A stretch of DNA of 64,000 nucleotides from Nymphalis io (GCF_905147045.1 NC_065904.1:3782001-3846000), one strand, 5' to 3'; counted from the stretch's first letter, positions 21,707 to 34,822 are shown. Numbers and translations: made by a program. Notes: generated from the sequence alone by a model not told the origin.

Positions 21707-24700
21707 ATGAAATCTGTTATGGTATGTATTATAATTCAATTTTGTATTTATCAAAAATATTACTCATTAAATATTATTTAATTTTATTTTACGTTCCTTT
21801 TTTTTATATATTCGTTGTTTTATATAAATTAAATTTCATTGGTTTCTCATTAAAATTTTATATTTATATTATTTTTAATCAATTAAAAAGTAACAAATTT
21901 CACATTACAACGGTACTTGACGTTTTTTAATTTCATTTATTTGTTAATACTATTATAATAGGTATAAAGTAACATCACAAAAGTACGTAATTATATTTTC
22001 TATGCGATATTTTAAAAAACTAGCACAAAAGTTAGACCTTTAAACTTAATAGAAAAGTAAGTATTTAAATACTCGTTATTATAGTAAGATATTCATTTTG
22101 GTTTTTCATTACACATACCTATCTATAATAACATGTAGGAATATTTAAATTTTAGTTTCATATTGTATTAATAAAATGGATTTTTAAAAAAGGAAAATTT
22201 GTAGTTTTCATGTAATATTTTATAAACACGTGAGTGTTTACCGCAGCAGCAAAAAAATGTATATAAGCGAACTCTGGATAAGGAAATAGTCAAATTACGG
22301 CTTTACGGAAAAAAAAGGCGAATGGAGTCCTGGAGAACAAACAGCTAACGTTCTTATAAAAATTATTATTTTACATTTTGGTTGTTATTAATAACTAATT
22401 ATAGTCAAAAACTTTTTTATAAGTTTATATACCTTTCTTATAATCTACTTATTGGATTTTGATATAAATGTCAAAAGTTTAAATCTTGACATATAGGGTT
22501 GGTAAAAAAAAAGTAAATAAAAATTGTATCAATTTATTTATCATAATCCTAGTTTTCAGAGCTTTATAATGTGTAATATTTACGGCATATTAGTGTTTTG
22601 AAATAAATAAATCAAACAAACTCACAGATAAAATAGAATCGCGTAAGTGATTAAATTATTAATAACATTAGCGCATACTTCAAGCGGAAATGATTTTGAC
22701 AAGGTTGAGTTTATAATCTTGAATTATTTCTAACAAAAGATTACAAAAATTATATGTTCGTATTGTAGTGACCATCGTAATGGTAAAATACATTTTTTTT
22801 AATACAGAGAACAGGATATAAACGATTTCGAATGACGTAACACTATTCACTGTTCATGAAAACACACAATATTTTTTTAATATCGAATTAATAAGATACA
22901 TTTTAAAACAAATAAATTATCTAACATTTTAAAGACAATGTTAAAAGCCACATATTAGTATTTTAAAATAATAAAAAAAACCAGAATAATTTACATTTTA
23001 TTATTGTCAATTTTGTTTATTTATTAAATATAAACAAACAATTCAATAACATTTATCTGTAATTAATGTATTAACTTATTTTTGTTATTTATCTGTATCT
23101 GTTTTTTTGTCTTATTATTTATGTTTTCCATAAATTACTATAAAATATTTATCATTACTATAATTCTGTATAATGAAACAAAAAAAAGTTATAATCAATA
23201 ATATTTACCAAGATAACGCCCAGAATTCGGGTAAAATTGACAATACAATCTTATCAAAGCGAAACCCGATAAAAAACTCCGATGGTATAGGAAAATATAT
23301 ACAGTAACAAATCATACCGGATATGGTAAGCAACATTTTCGTGAAAATGAAGCAATATCTCGTGTTCCAGATTGTTCTTCTCGCCTTTGTGGCTCTGGCT
23401 GCATCACAAGGCGGTATGTATTTAATTTATATATATAAATATGTTGAGGGTGTCGTCTGTGTGGGCAAAGGGCGTTGACATTATCACACATTTTATACAT
23501 TCTATGGTTTTTTTTTATTATTATTAGATTATTCTATAACATACAACAATTAAAAGTTTAAGAACATATCATGATAATTTTTTTATAAGGACGTTATATT
23601 ATATATTTTACAACAAAAGATGATCGTCGCATTATGTGTGTGAAAAATGCTTTGTGAATAATTTGTGAGTCTGTGTGCTATATTATTTACACGTAAATTA
23701 TATAAAAAAGTAAAACCTTAAAATATAAGGTCCTTTTATTTTTTTATTTGGGAATTCGTATTTTTTTATTTCAATTTAGGGTGTTATTAATTAAATGAGG
23801 TAGTTTTTAAGCGCATATTGTCCACAACAATCCCTCCCCTGGTATGGAAACATTGTTACATAAAACAAAAAAGAACATTAAAAAAACTCATTTTATTCGA
23901 ATATCCATTAAAGGGATCCATTTTAATTTCAGTGCATGTAGTCGACAACAATCCAAGTCATGGTATGTTAAAAATATAAGAATTCTTATAAAAATACTAA
24001 TTAAATATTGTTTTTAGGATATTAATCGATTAAAACTATTTATATAAATTTTAAATCAAATTAATTATAAATAAACCATTTTTATTTCAGTACATGTAGT
24101 TGACAACAATCCGAGCCATGGTACGTTTTGATTACAAAATTGACTGTAAATATGATTGGAATAAAATACATATTTAAACGTAGATTGAAATATATTACGG
24201 AAGTTGATGATGAAGTTTAAAATGTTAAGATTCATTTGGTTAATTTTAATTTCAGTTCATGTAGTCGACAACAACCCTAGCCACGGTACGCGTATAATTC
24301 TTTTTAATGAAATGATTGGATTTGACGTGAAAAAAGTTTTTACTTAATTGTTTAATTTTAATTTCAGTTCATGTAGTCGACAACAACCCTAGCCACGGTA
24401 CGGGTAAAATTATTTTTAATGAGATGATTCGATTTGACGTGAAAAAAGTTTTTACTCAATTGTTTAATTTTAATTTCAGTTCATGTAGTCGACAACAACC
24501 CTAGCCACGGTACGCGTATAATTCTTTTTAATGAAATGATTCGATTCGACGTGTAAAAAGATTTTACTTAATTGTTTAATTTTATTTCAGTTCATGTAGT
24601 CGACAACAACCCTAGTCACGGTACGGCTATGCTCGTAATAAGTAAAATAATAAGATATTTAAGGTTATGAGTTTCTATTAAATTGGTTAAAATCGAATAA

Positions 24701-27700
24701 ATTTAATTGCAAGGTTTAAAAAAATAACAATTTCCTTTACAATAAAAAAATACGATAACATACTTTAGCGTAATGCGTACTATCTGGATCTATCTTTCTT
24801 CTCTTTACTGTGTATTTTTTGTCCGCATGCATGGTATGGTGTTTTTATGGTGTGGTACAACAATATAATGTTACATTTATTATTAATAAGTAAACTAATA
24901 TAATTATTGAACTGATTCTTCTTTTTCTTTTCTTACTTAATTGTTAATAATGCTTTGCTTTTACTGACATTTGAAATGTTTACAGTTCAAGTTGTGGAAG
25001 AAGCCGACAACCAGAATAGTAAGTCGACTTGTACTTTTAAATGTTATTTGTTAGATGTCTTAATGTATGTTTTTTTTTTCGAAGTATTTTTCCTATACTA
25101 ATAAGTTTTAAATTTTCTTTTACAGGTTTCAACCAGGGTAATTGTAAGTATATTTTTTATTTGTGTATAAGTAATAATATATATAACCCGCTGAATAAAA
25201 ACTTTGTCTGATAAACTCATAGGTTTCCGATTTATTTCAAGTTTCCTTTGTAATCTTGCCTTTTGAAGGATATCTTTAGAAAGATTGACTATAACTACAC
25301 GTATGTGTTTACTAAATGTTGGTAATAAAAATACTAGTCTATAAAAGTAGTAAATGTCTATGGGATCATCTTAATGTCTTTGATTAGTATTTGATTAATA
25401 TTGATATTCTCGTTAGTCGATATGACGCCAGAAGACTTTTTGTGAGTAGGAATTACGCTAGATGCTCTTACAACAAATAATACGTAAATAGAGTATTTAT
25501 AGATATACGAAGCTAAAGACTAACTTGTATAATAATACATTAATATGTTTTTTTTTTTGTTTTAGTTGCTCCCGACCCAGGCTTCGCTATTCAGCACAAC
25601 CGTGAGAACATATTTTATTACCTTACTTACTATTATTATTATTTTAGTCTTTATTTTTTCATAAAACTTTGCATTTAGAAATTTTTACTAGTAAACTATG
25701 TATAGTCATTTTTATAATATATAAAATTAAAATTAAAAAAAAAAACAAAGTACACTACAAATTTATAGCAAAAACACGCCGTCTAAAACATTGTCCTGTA
25801 CCATTGTACCCAAGACGCTGGCACTATTTTTTACTAATGATTATATATGTTAGTCAATTTATATATATATGTATATATATATATATTATCATAGCTGCAT
25901 TAAATATCTATTTTAATATTTTCCATTAGTTTATATATGTATTAGCCAAAATAATAATATATATTTTGTTTTTCAGCAAACAATGGCTACGAGCAAATAA
26001 GTAAGTATAAGATAATTATAATAACCCGATAATAACCCGATATAGTCAATATTTTAAAGATATAATTCATACAAATACATCATTTATAATTCAGACAACC
26101 TCCGTTGATGTTAATTTTAAATAAAATCAAGTACATTTATAACGCAACTTTTTTTTAAATGCGAAGGTAATATATTGCCATTCTATGATATTTAATAATA
26201 GATTAACAAATGTTTATTTTAAAACAATACATCGCAATACGGCTGGATAAATATGTACATGGTCGTTGATTCATTCTCTATTTGTCATTACCGCAATAGA
26301 GGAAAAATAAGTTAAATATAATTTATTCCATTCATATACATATATATAAAATTTAATTGTTATAATTATACAAACAATAGATATACCATATATTTGCAAG
26401 TCGATACACGTTTAGAACAAAACTGTTGGTTAGAGAATTGCCTAGAATTTCCGTACAAGTTTTCTCAAGCTTCATTCATCGATTTAGGTCAGTTCATTAA
26501 AGGTCGCTACGTATTTGAATTACAGCGTTTCAAATTTGTAAAAGGTTCTGACACTGAGTAATATCATCCAAGAATGGAAGTAAATCCATGAGACAGACAA
26601 CTAAGTACGACGTACGACTCAGTCATTTGCTTATTATTCTAGTTGCCTCCGGTGGACAGGCTTGTACCTTGGTGACAGACTTATTTTTTAATTATCAGTA
26701 TTAATAATGTCTGGCACAAGCAAATCCTACAGAAATATTGCTCAACCTTAGAAATTGAAATCTATGACAGATTTAAACTTCCTAATATGAATTTTCAAAC
26801 ACCGATTGATATTTCACAATTAACAATCGATAACGCCGGGTCAAGATAGTCTATTAAATTTTACAATACACACGTGAGTCATTGTGAGATAAGTCACGAC
26901 AGTCTGCTTAATATTATATACCTACCTGGTTTATAGAAACAAAAACTGCTTGCGTTTAGGTAAAAAGCGCGGTTTACGTTTTTTGTTAATTACTTAATGT
27001 AAATCTATTTCATATGTAGTAGCAGTGTAGTGTGGAATACAAATATCTTTATTCATCAATACATTTTCAACAGGCACTGGGCCAGCCTTCGTTGATCAAG
27101 GAACTTTCCAGAACAGACCTTACCCATACATTCACAGTAAGTATATATCTCATATTTAACTTATTTATCCGCTTTCGGAATCTGCCGCCTTATAAGCCAG
27201 CCACTAAGCCAACGAGGCAATTATTATATTATCTTATACATAGTGGTAGAGTTTTGTGCCAACCCGCTCATTACATATTCTACCGCCTAAGTATTGTTAT
27301 GTAATAATAATAATATCCTGGGACATTTTTCACACACGGCCATCTGATCCCAAATTAAGCTTGTATAAAGCTTGTGCTATGGAAACCAGACAACTGATAT
27401 ACTACATATACTACTTTTCTTTTTGTAAATACATACTTATATAGATAATTACACCCAGACTCAGGACAAACAGACATGTTCTTGCACACAAATGTCTGTC
27501 CTGGGTGGGAATCGAACCCACAACCTTCGGCGTGAAAGGCAAGTGTTCTACCAACCACGCCAACCGGCTCGTCAACCGGTTACCGCGTTAACCGGTGTAC
27601 CGCTTTGAAGGGTGAGTGAGCTATTATTACATACACAAGGGACATAACATTCCGGTTGGTGTCGCATTGACGATGTAAATATGCTTCTTACAGTGCCCAT

Positions 27701-27873
27701 TTCTACGGGCGATGGTGACAGTATACAATCTGGCCCTTTTGCCATTCCTACCTACCTACGGTATTCGATTAAAGTAACTCTTTGACGACGAACGACAGAT
27801 TCAATTTATTTTATAATAATGTAATACAATTTGTGTTTCAGATTCTGACCCAGCATTACGCAGCGGAAAGTAA
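21707..27873 (+). CDS. Secreted decapeptide-repeat protein, copy 2 (microexon gene)
   Basis: Exons by alignment to copy 1: 21707-21721, 23371-23413, microexons 23812-23841, 23933-23962, 24091-24120, 24256-24285, 24368-24397, 24480-24509 and 24591-24620, then 24986-25018, 25126-25143, 25566-25601, 25977-26000, 27074-27136 and 27842-27873 (TAA). Predicted ~157 aa, one decapeptide longer than copy 1. The signal peptide and the region after the repeats are the same except near the C-terminus, which ends NSDPALRSGK instead of NSDPAYRGGK. Every splice site and frame is intact, so both copies look functional. AATAAA follows the stop at 27889-27894. The distal TATA plus 15-nt exon and the proximal alternative ATG are both conserved. 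Same unassigned family and inferred extracellular role as copy 1. Confidence 0.78.
23812..24620 (+). repeat. Microexon array, copy 2 (seven 30-nt exons)
   Basis: Same design as copy 1 with one more unit. Units starting at 24256, 24368, 24480 and 24591 are 112, 112 and 111 bp apart, with near-identical introns. Unit coding sequences are almost invariant, while some introns between neighbouring units carry small differences such as GTACGCG versus GTACGGG donors. Confidence 0.85.
27243..27765 (+). repeat. Old PA-family copy split by SINE1, last intron of copy 2
   Basis: The left part (GAGTTTTGTGCCAACCCGCT, then TTCTACCGCCTAAGTATTG) and the right part (CTTTGAAGGGTGAGTGAGC, then ACAAGGGACATAACATTCC) are consecutive pieces of a diverged PA repeat, separated by about 300 bp of SINE1. 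Confidence 0.65.
27305..27595 (-). mobile_element. SINE1, tRNA-derived, near full length
   Basis: On the minus strand it starts with a tRNA-like head (GGCGTGGTTGGTAGAACACT as A box region, GGTTCGATTCC as B box), then GACAGACATTTGTGTGCAAG and a body, ending in GGATCAGATGGCCGTGTG and an ATT-rich tail. Other copies are at 28.7 kb (minus) and 57.7 kb (plus). Confidence 0.85.
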
Positions 27874-27888
27874 ACAAAACGAAGTCTA

Positions 27889-27894
27889 AATAAA
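27889..27894 (+). promoter_or_regulatory. Poly(A) signal of copy 2 gene
   Basis: AATAAA 16 nt after the stop codon. The same position in copy 1 reads TATAAA. Confidence 0.6.
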
Positions 27895-28654
27895 ATGATT
27901 CCAATAATTCTACATACATATATTTTTATATACAATAAATATAGGATTCGTTAAAACATATTAATCGCAACTTTTTATTTTGTTTTACTGTTTAATCAAA
28001 TTAACTTTTATATCCATAAATATAATTAAATTCTATTAATATATTTGTTTATTTTTATTTACCCTCATTACTGTTTAATTGTGTAATCTAAAATTTAAAT
28101 TGACTTAATTCCAATATTATTTTGTCGTTATTTTTTAAGTTAAATTTAATATTTAATGAAAAATTATGACAAATTCTGTGTCTAATGAAAAATTAATATA
28201 TGCTTTATTCAAGTAGTCAATCGTTATTTTACAGAATTATTTTAAATATAAAGCTAACTGTACTATACTGTACTGTAAAGCTAACACTGGTTCGGAATGT
28301 AGATTCTGCCGAGAAAATCTGACAAGAAACGTAGTAGTTATTCCTTATCATCATCCCAAAAACAAATTTCAGTCAAATACAATTATATTTACATATGTAT
28401 TCGGCGTGAGAGTCAACAAGTACACACTCCATGCATTTTTATCATCTGTACAATAATCTTGTGACGAGTAGTGCGATTTAAATATATTAATTGGCAAAGA
28501 TATAAAATTCGTAAAATTTTATTTTAGAAACGTATACCCACGAAGGATTTATTGCCTTTGGGGAGTCAAGAACTTAGCGTTATAAGTTTATTCTGACTTG
28601 TTTGTTTATACAGTTATTATTACTGATAAAATTATCAATATTATTGTAAATGTA

Positions 28655-28905
28655 ATAATAATAATATCTTGGGCCATTATTCACACACGGCCATCTGATC
28701 CCAAACTAAGAACTTGTACTATGGAAACCAGACAACTGATATACTACATATACTACTTTTCTTTTGTAAATACATACTTATATAGATAATAACACCCAGA
28801 CTCAGGACAAACAGACATGTTCATGCACACAAATGTCTGTCCTGGGTTGGAGTCGCACCTACAACAAAGAAAGTATCTATCAATCACGCCAACCGGCCCG
28901 TCAAT
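28655..28905 (-). mobile_element. SINE1 copy at end of duplication copy 2
   Basis: Reversed SINE1 tail (CACGGCCATCTGATCCCAA) through the body to a degraded head (ATCAATCACGCCAACCGGCC). The B box is partly lost. A weak PA-family piece follows at 28930-29000. Confidence 0.75.
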
Positions 28906-29202
28906 ATATGTACATAATATTCTTTTTTCTTATGTTATAGGTAGACGGACAAGAGTCACCATCGCCCATAGACGTTGTCTATGTAGGACATTAACTATTT
29001 CTTAAATCGCCAAATATCGCCTTAATACGTTACTTTCACGTAAACTACGTTATCTTCAAATTCAATGCAACAAAATGAGTCACCATGTACATGTTTCACA
29101 CAATTATGTATTCATTGTTATAAATAAAAATATAATTAATTAATGATATTATACATATAAATTCGAACCTGTCTAAATAAATATGCGCAAACAATGCACG
29201 AC

Positions 29203-29209
29203 TATAAAA
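29203..29209 (+). promoter_or_regulatory. TATA box of short-peptide gene
   Basis: TATAAAA in CGACTATAAAATGCGTCGCC, 65 bp before the ATG. Confidence 0.6.
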
Positions 29210-29267
29210 TGCGTCGCCGATTAAACTTACAATATAATCGTAAAACACAATCACTTGAATAATAAAA

Positions 29268-29947
29268 ATGATGGCAGCAATAGTTTATATGGTAAGTTTT
29301 TTATTTTTATGTTTTATTACATTATTTATAAAAAAAAAACATTACTTAGCGCCCGTTTTTGAAATGATGAACAAAGACAGATTTACTAATACGATTAAAC
29401 ATTGAATGTTCATTGGTCGCCTGTTACGTCATCGGCTGCCATCGACCAATGACCGCACATTAAATTCGAATTAGTTAATCTGATTTTGATCAGCACCAGA
29501 AACCAGAGTTTGAATAGTTTGCAAAATCCGCCTTGAATCTATAAACAATCACGTTTTTGTATCGATCTTATTACTTACAGCTTTTGCGTTTAACCGAAAA
29601 CTCTGGACGAAAAATGAACCAGCCCTCCTGTCATCAGTAGAGGCAATAAGACCCCCGTCTAATGTAATATTTTTGATGAAACTTTAAAAAGATAAAGTTA
29701 TTATATTCGTTATTTTTTAGCACATGAAACTGAAGTCAAAGCCTTACAAGTTATATAATATCATTAAAAAAACAATATATCAAGAACTCTAGTTGTTTTA
29801 TTAAAAACTAAATATAAAACTTATTTCGAATAAATCGATGAATGCATTTTTTAAATATTATATATATTTCTTTTATAGATGGCGTGTATCCTGGTTATGG
29901 TGGCGATGTCTGCTCCGTACGGAGCAGAGCCTGTACAAAGCGATTGA
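29268..29947 (+). CDS. Candidate 30-residue signal-peptide-like micropeptide
   Basis: Exon 29268-29291 (MMAAIVYM, donor GTAAGT) joins at phase 0 to exon 29879-29947, giving MACILVMVAMSAPYGAEPV and then QSD before TGA 29945-29947. The total of 30 aa is mostly a hydrophobic signal-like segment with a very short polar end. It has a TATA box at 29203 and AATAAA at 30016. The split near the start of the hydrophobic segment matches the other secreted-protein genes in the window. Acceptor TTTTATAG is good. Such a short product is unusual: the stop may be a late truncation of a once longer protein, or the gene may encode a small secreted/membrane peptide or a non-coding RNA. Function unknown. Confidence 0.45.
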
Positions 29948-30015
29948 GAAGAAACTTAATTATTTAATTATTATCATTTTCTGATAACAATCGCCTTTAT
30001 TCTTTGATAATTATA

Positions 30016-30021
30016 AATAAA
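30016..30021 (+). promoter_or_regulatory. Poly(A) signal of short-peptide gene
   Basis: AATAAA 69 nt after the stop codon, followed by a T-rich stretch. Confidence 0.55.
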
Positions 30022-30458
30022 TCCATTTAAAACGTTTTCATTGTTATTTCTTTTTCAACAGTCAATACGTAAATAATATAAAATATAATCGCTTGTCGCG
30101 TCTGTCTGTTTGTTCGGTAACTTTTAAGCTTATTCTGAACGTTGGTTTTTTATGCAAATTGCTCTATTAAGATAATTTCTTCGGAATGTTATTAAACATT
30201 CAAATTTAATTTTAATAGTATAAATAAAAGTTTATATATATATAAATCTTTAAAAAAAAATCTTTTAAAAATCTATACGCAAATTTATTAATAATATTAA
30301 GTGGATACAAGGAAGTATTTTTCTAAGATAATTTATCATAATTTGTTATAATAATAATTCTACTTAATTCGCTTTTATTACAAATAATTGACTCATTGTT
30401 CCTTTTTTTATTGACTTATTAAAAACGTGCGACAAAAGAATGGGTTAAGGAAAGTCAG

Positions 30459-30465
30459 TATAAAA
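30459..30465 (+). promoter_or_regulatory. TATA box of 65-aa secreted protein gene
   Basis: TATAAAA in TCAGTATAAAAGTTGACG, 58 bp before the ATG, a typical insect core promoter spacing. Confidence 0.7.
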
Positions 30466-30516
30466 GTTGACGATCTCTGGGGTACGAACACATCGGGTAC
30501 AAAGGAGACCAAGAAA

Positions 30517-32505
30517 ATGCACCGACTAGTGGTAAGCATAAATTCATTAATATATAAGTATATTTATATAATATTTTATATTATTATATAAGTATATTTA
30601 TATATTATTTTATTTAGTTATTTTAGTTCGAAAATCAATTTTTAAACTAATCTCAAGCTCAGGAGCCTATCAATCAGGATATGTCTAACTGTTTATATAC
30701 ATGCATATGTTTTTTTTTAAATTTACTATTTATTACAATTAAGTGAATAGCTTGCTGATCTCCACCCGTGGTTATTGAAAATGTACTCACGCTCTTTGAT
30801 AAAAAGTGAACTACGCTGATAAAATTATTAGTATTGTGTATATTGTTAAACATTTATATACATTTTATTATTAACTTTATAAAAATTTAATTTAATTTTT
30901 TTTATTTGATGAAAAGGAAAAGGGAAATGAAAAGGTTTTTGTTCAGCCACACACATTTTAAGTTTACTCTTATTTAAAAAAAACAATTTTAACCATGTCT
31001 TTATTTATCAATTGTGGCATAGCATTTTATGCTATAATTCTTTTTTTTATTTAAGCCTTTAAATCGAAATTATAGGCACCCTAAGTTTATTTATTCGCAA
31101 TAGAGTATTAATTTACTACCTGACCCGTGCCCACTTCGTTGGGCGGTAAACATTTTTACTTGTGATGAAATTATGATTGTGGTTCGGTTAGAGTGCTATG
31201 ATTTATTTCCTGACTGCCAAAAGTCGCGTTGGCCGAACATTAATAAAATTGTCTCGTGTATTTGATATTTTAAATTATCTCTTAAACTATGCAACCAAAA
31301 ACATACAGAAAAAAAACAATTTTATCTAAATAAAATTTCCTGGTGATAAAGCAGTTTATTTCTAAATAATTGATTTACGTGTTATATATGAAATAAACCG
31401 TCTAATAGAAATATCACCAAATAGATTGCGACAAGGTCGCGGTTCCATACCTATGTCTTTTTTTTTATAGAATAGGAAGGCGGACGAGCATATGGTAATA
31501 TACCTGATGCTAAGTGGTCACCAAACGCCCTTAGACATTGGCATTGTAAGAAATGTTAACCATTACATCACCAATGCCCCACCAACCTTGGGAACTAAGA
31601 TGTTATGTCCCTTGTGCCTGTAATTACACTGGCTCACTCACCCTTCAAACCGGAACACAACAATACCAAGTACTGCTGTTTTGCGGTAGAATATCTGATG
31701 AGTGGGTGGTACCTACCCAGACGAGCTTGCACAAAGCTCTACCACCAGTAAATAGTCATATTATCTCTTTAACCATTTGTCAAATTAAAGGCAGTAAAAG
31801 GGAAAAGTCTTTTGTTTTAAACACTTGAGACGATAAGTTTACTTATTTTAATAAGAATTCATAATTGTTGATAATATGACCTAACGATTTAAATTATTTT
31901 TTTAATATAAAAAACTGCTTTGTGTGACTTAAATATAAAAGTTAGACATACGCTGTCCCTGACTTTTTTGTAGACATTATCAAGCTCTACAACTTTTCTC
32001 TAGAACTCAATCATATATCTCTCATCGTAAAGGCATCGTTCGTGAGAAACGTTTTCATTCGACCGTTTTTTCTCTCGGACTTACTTTGCAAATCCGACTA
32101 CCACGAAAGTCTTTTCATTTCATGGATTAATATATAGGCTACGACATTCACAAATAATGTGGCTTTGTATTGGTAAAAATTTTTAAAATCGGTTTGGTAG
32201 ATCCAGAGATTACCCCCTACAATCTCACAAACTTTACCTCTTTATAATATTAGTATAGAAAAACGAATCCATAAAATATCTTATAAGAAAATACTACTAA
32301 GCTATATTTTTTTCTTTGACAGATATTTTTATGCGTCCTTGTGCTGAGTACAGCAGTCTTTTGCGAAGACTCCCACGATAACGCAAAGGGCTCAACAGAA
32401 CATCCGAAGTCATTGGGCGCCATGAATTCCACCACACACAAAACGCCAGAACTACCCAAAGCGCCCGACGGCAAAACTTTAACCAACACAAATGGAAATA
32501 ATTAG
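30517..32505 (+). CDS. Small hydrophilic secreted protein (65 aa)
   Basis: Exon 30517-30531 encodes MHRLV (donor GTAAGC); exon 32323-32505 continues at phase 0 with IFLCVLVLSTAVFC, then a polar mature part beginning EDSHDNAKGSTEHPKSLG and ending LTNTNGNN, stop TAG. A signal peptide of about 19 residues (MHRLVIFLCVLVLSTAVFC) is clear. The mature ~46 residues are rich in Thr, Asn, Lys, Pro and Ser, have no Cys pair, and include PELPKAPDGK. The 1.8-kb intron carries a PA repeat and an older degraded repeat. It has the same 15-nt first exon and phase-0 join as several neighbours. The family is not recognised; secretion is the only supported property. Confidence 0.66.
31458..31750 (-). mobile_element. 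PA-family copy in intron
   Basis: A T run (31458-31466), then ATAGAATAGGAAGGCGGACG and the full repeat to GCTCTACCACCAGTA, close to the 8042 copy in the opposite orientation. Confidence 0.85.
31920..32262 (+). repeat. Degraded interspersed repeat with RTE-like tail
   Basis: AATCGGTTTGGTAGATCCAG, AGATTACCCCCTACAA and TATAATATTAGTATAGAAAA at its right end resemble lepidopteran RTE-type 3' tails. It ends about 60 bp before exon 2 of the 65-aa gene. Family call from memory. Confidence 0.4.
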
Positions 32506-32907
32506 CATTTATCATAGAACCTACTTTACGTATTACAAAAAACAAAAATAAGTAATTTAATTCCAAATGGTTTTTAATTCTTAAAAAATTATTCAGATTG
32601 TGATGTTGTAGTTATAAGTGTTTTTTTTTCAGATTCATTTTAATTCCAGAGGCATTCGTATAAGACTTTCTGGCCAGTATTATGTAAGAGATGACAATCA
32701 TAAACGATATATTAAAAAATGTAATGCGTAAAAAGGCAGTATGATGATATTCCAAAAACCAACGAAACAAGGCTTTGATTACTTGACAATTTGATTGTAT
32801 GTCTAAAGATATCTTAACTTTTATATTTATTTATATATGAAGTATATTAAAGTCAGTTGCATCTGTTTTATGTATTTTAATTTTATGTTTAAAAGTCATA
32901 ACATTTT

Positions 32908-32985
32908 AAACCGCCCGGGTTTGAACACACGATCACCGGTTAAGATTTACGCGTTCTTACCACTGGGCCATCTCGGCTGATATAT
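32908..32985 (-). mobile_element. SINE3 head fragment
   Basis: On the minus strand: GAGATGGCCCAGTGGTAAGA as the A-box part and GTGTTCAAACCCGGG as the B box, a tRNA-like head without its body. Confidence 0.7.
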
Positions 32986-34745
32986 ATTGATTTTTCATTA
33001 GTAACAGTTTACAAAATAGCATAAATACCAAAAATGAAATATACAAATTCATGTAAATAATTAAATAAATACACAAAATATTTAAACTGTTGAGAAAAAC
33101 TCTCTTTCTTAAACACTCGACTACTCGACTTCGCAAACATAAGTACTTTATAAACGACTTTCTATTTGCTTATATATCAATATTTTTTATTTAAAATTGT
33201 CAATAAAAAGAATGTTAAATATTTCTTAAGAATTACATACAGTCTTAACACGGTTAGCACAATTGCAAGTATTACTTAAGTTTATTTTTAGATCGTACTT
33301 CATAATAAAGTTGTAATTGCAGTTCGTCTTGTTATATTGGCATTAAAAAACTGTTCGTATGGAGCACGGAGGTAATAATTAGAGCGATTATACGTTAATT
33401 TATACGAAGAAACAAGTGAAACATGTAAGAATCCTTTACTCGCGAACATTTGAAAAGTCATTATGTTTTTAATCAAATTCAATAATTAGAAGAAGAAGAA
33501 TTCGAAGAATAGAATGAAATAATCGTATGAGAATTATAAAATTTAAATTTAGAATTACTTTATGTTCTTATTTAAATTTGGACGGTTAGCCTCCATTTTC
33601 TACATCTTAGCGAAGTTTGTTCTGTTATAGTCATGATAACTCTATAATAATTATTACAAAAGGTTATAAACAAATTATCAAAGTGTTTATAAGGTATCTC
33701 AAAAAATAGGCGATAAAACCTTTAAGTTAAGCGGTTTTCTTTTAAAACATTAGCTTTATCAATAAGTCAAAAATCATTGGACACGCCTTTTTGACATTTT
33801 AATGTCTGGTAAGAAATCGTGCAATACTAGTAGTGCTATCTTCTCATGTTGGATATCAGAGGTTTCACTTTGTATCGCTGCTTCAGCGAAATAAGAAATC
33901 TTAGACTTAAATAAATTCATGGAGCGCATTTGAAATAAAAAATTTCGTAAGCTGAAACAAACATTTTTGCAAAACAAGCCATTCTTATTTAATTATACAG
34001 TCGTTAATGCTAATATCGAATCGATAAATATGGTACATAACTGAAATCACTAATTCCATCTGCTGACCCTGGTCAACGCACAATTTTTATTATTATGTCT
34101 TACAATCTCTTGAGAGTGTTTGTAGTCAGTGGAGCGTCCTTAATATTAAATCGATTTTATCAAAGAAACTTATATAATTATTTTTGCCGGTTATATTATT
34201 AGCGCTACTATGTATGATTAAGCTTTTAATTTGCATTCAAACCAACTAAGAATAATATGTTTTTTTTAATAACATTTTCATATCGTTTTGTGAATTCTTT
34301 TTTTTTCACGTGCATCGCTAGAACTAACCTTTTATACATTTGGCAGCAACCTTAAATTCAAATGCACACATGTATACATAGCTCTTCAATACAAGTTTAC
34401 TGAGCACTTCAATTTTTCGGACTCCAAATAGACGAGCCAAGGTTACCAGACAAGGTCTTTTTATTCTATATTATAAATCAAGAGTCCAACTGTTTATATA
34501 TATTCACAAGGCTGTCAGTGTGTACATAGAATTACAATTGTTTAAATAAAACTCACGAAAAACAGATTAATATCTAAAAGTTTTTAAAATGTTCAATGGA
34601 TGTGATAAATAGAATAAAATTAAGATTACATATTTAAAAAGATAACTTAAAATCTTTTAATTGAAAAAAAAGCCTATTGCTATTATTTACTATCTATTAT
34701 TATAGTATTTGCGATACCATAACGGTGACTAGCAGCATGGTATTG

Positions 34746-34770
34746 TTATATATATATATATATAATATTG

Positions 34771-34822
<52 letters not shown>

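Larger units (their letters stand above)
20629..28720 (+). repeat. Tandem duplication, copy 2 (~8.1 kb)
   Basis: Direct repeat of 11508-20033, beginning with the same AAATCCAACTCGCATGG. Differences include lack of the 750-bp intron segment and the 16376 insertion, one extra microexon, and a SINE1 insertion within the last intron. Confidence 0.92.

Noticed and set aside
27300..27595. tRNA genes suggested by A- and B-box motifs (27.5, 32.9, 42.8, 49.3, 57.7, 60.0 kb)
   Set aside because: Each is followed by a shared non-tRNA body and simple-repeat tail; the cloverleaf is degenerate. They are SINE heads.
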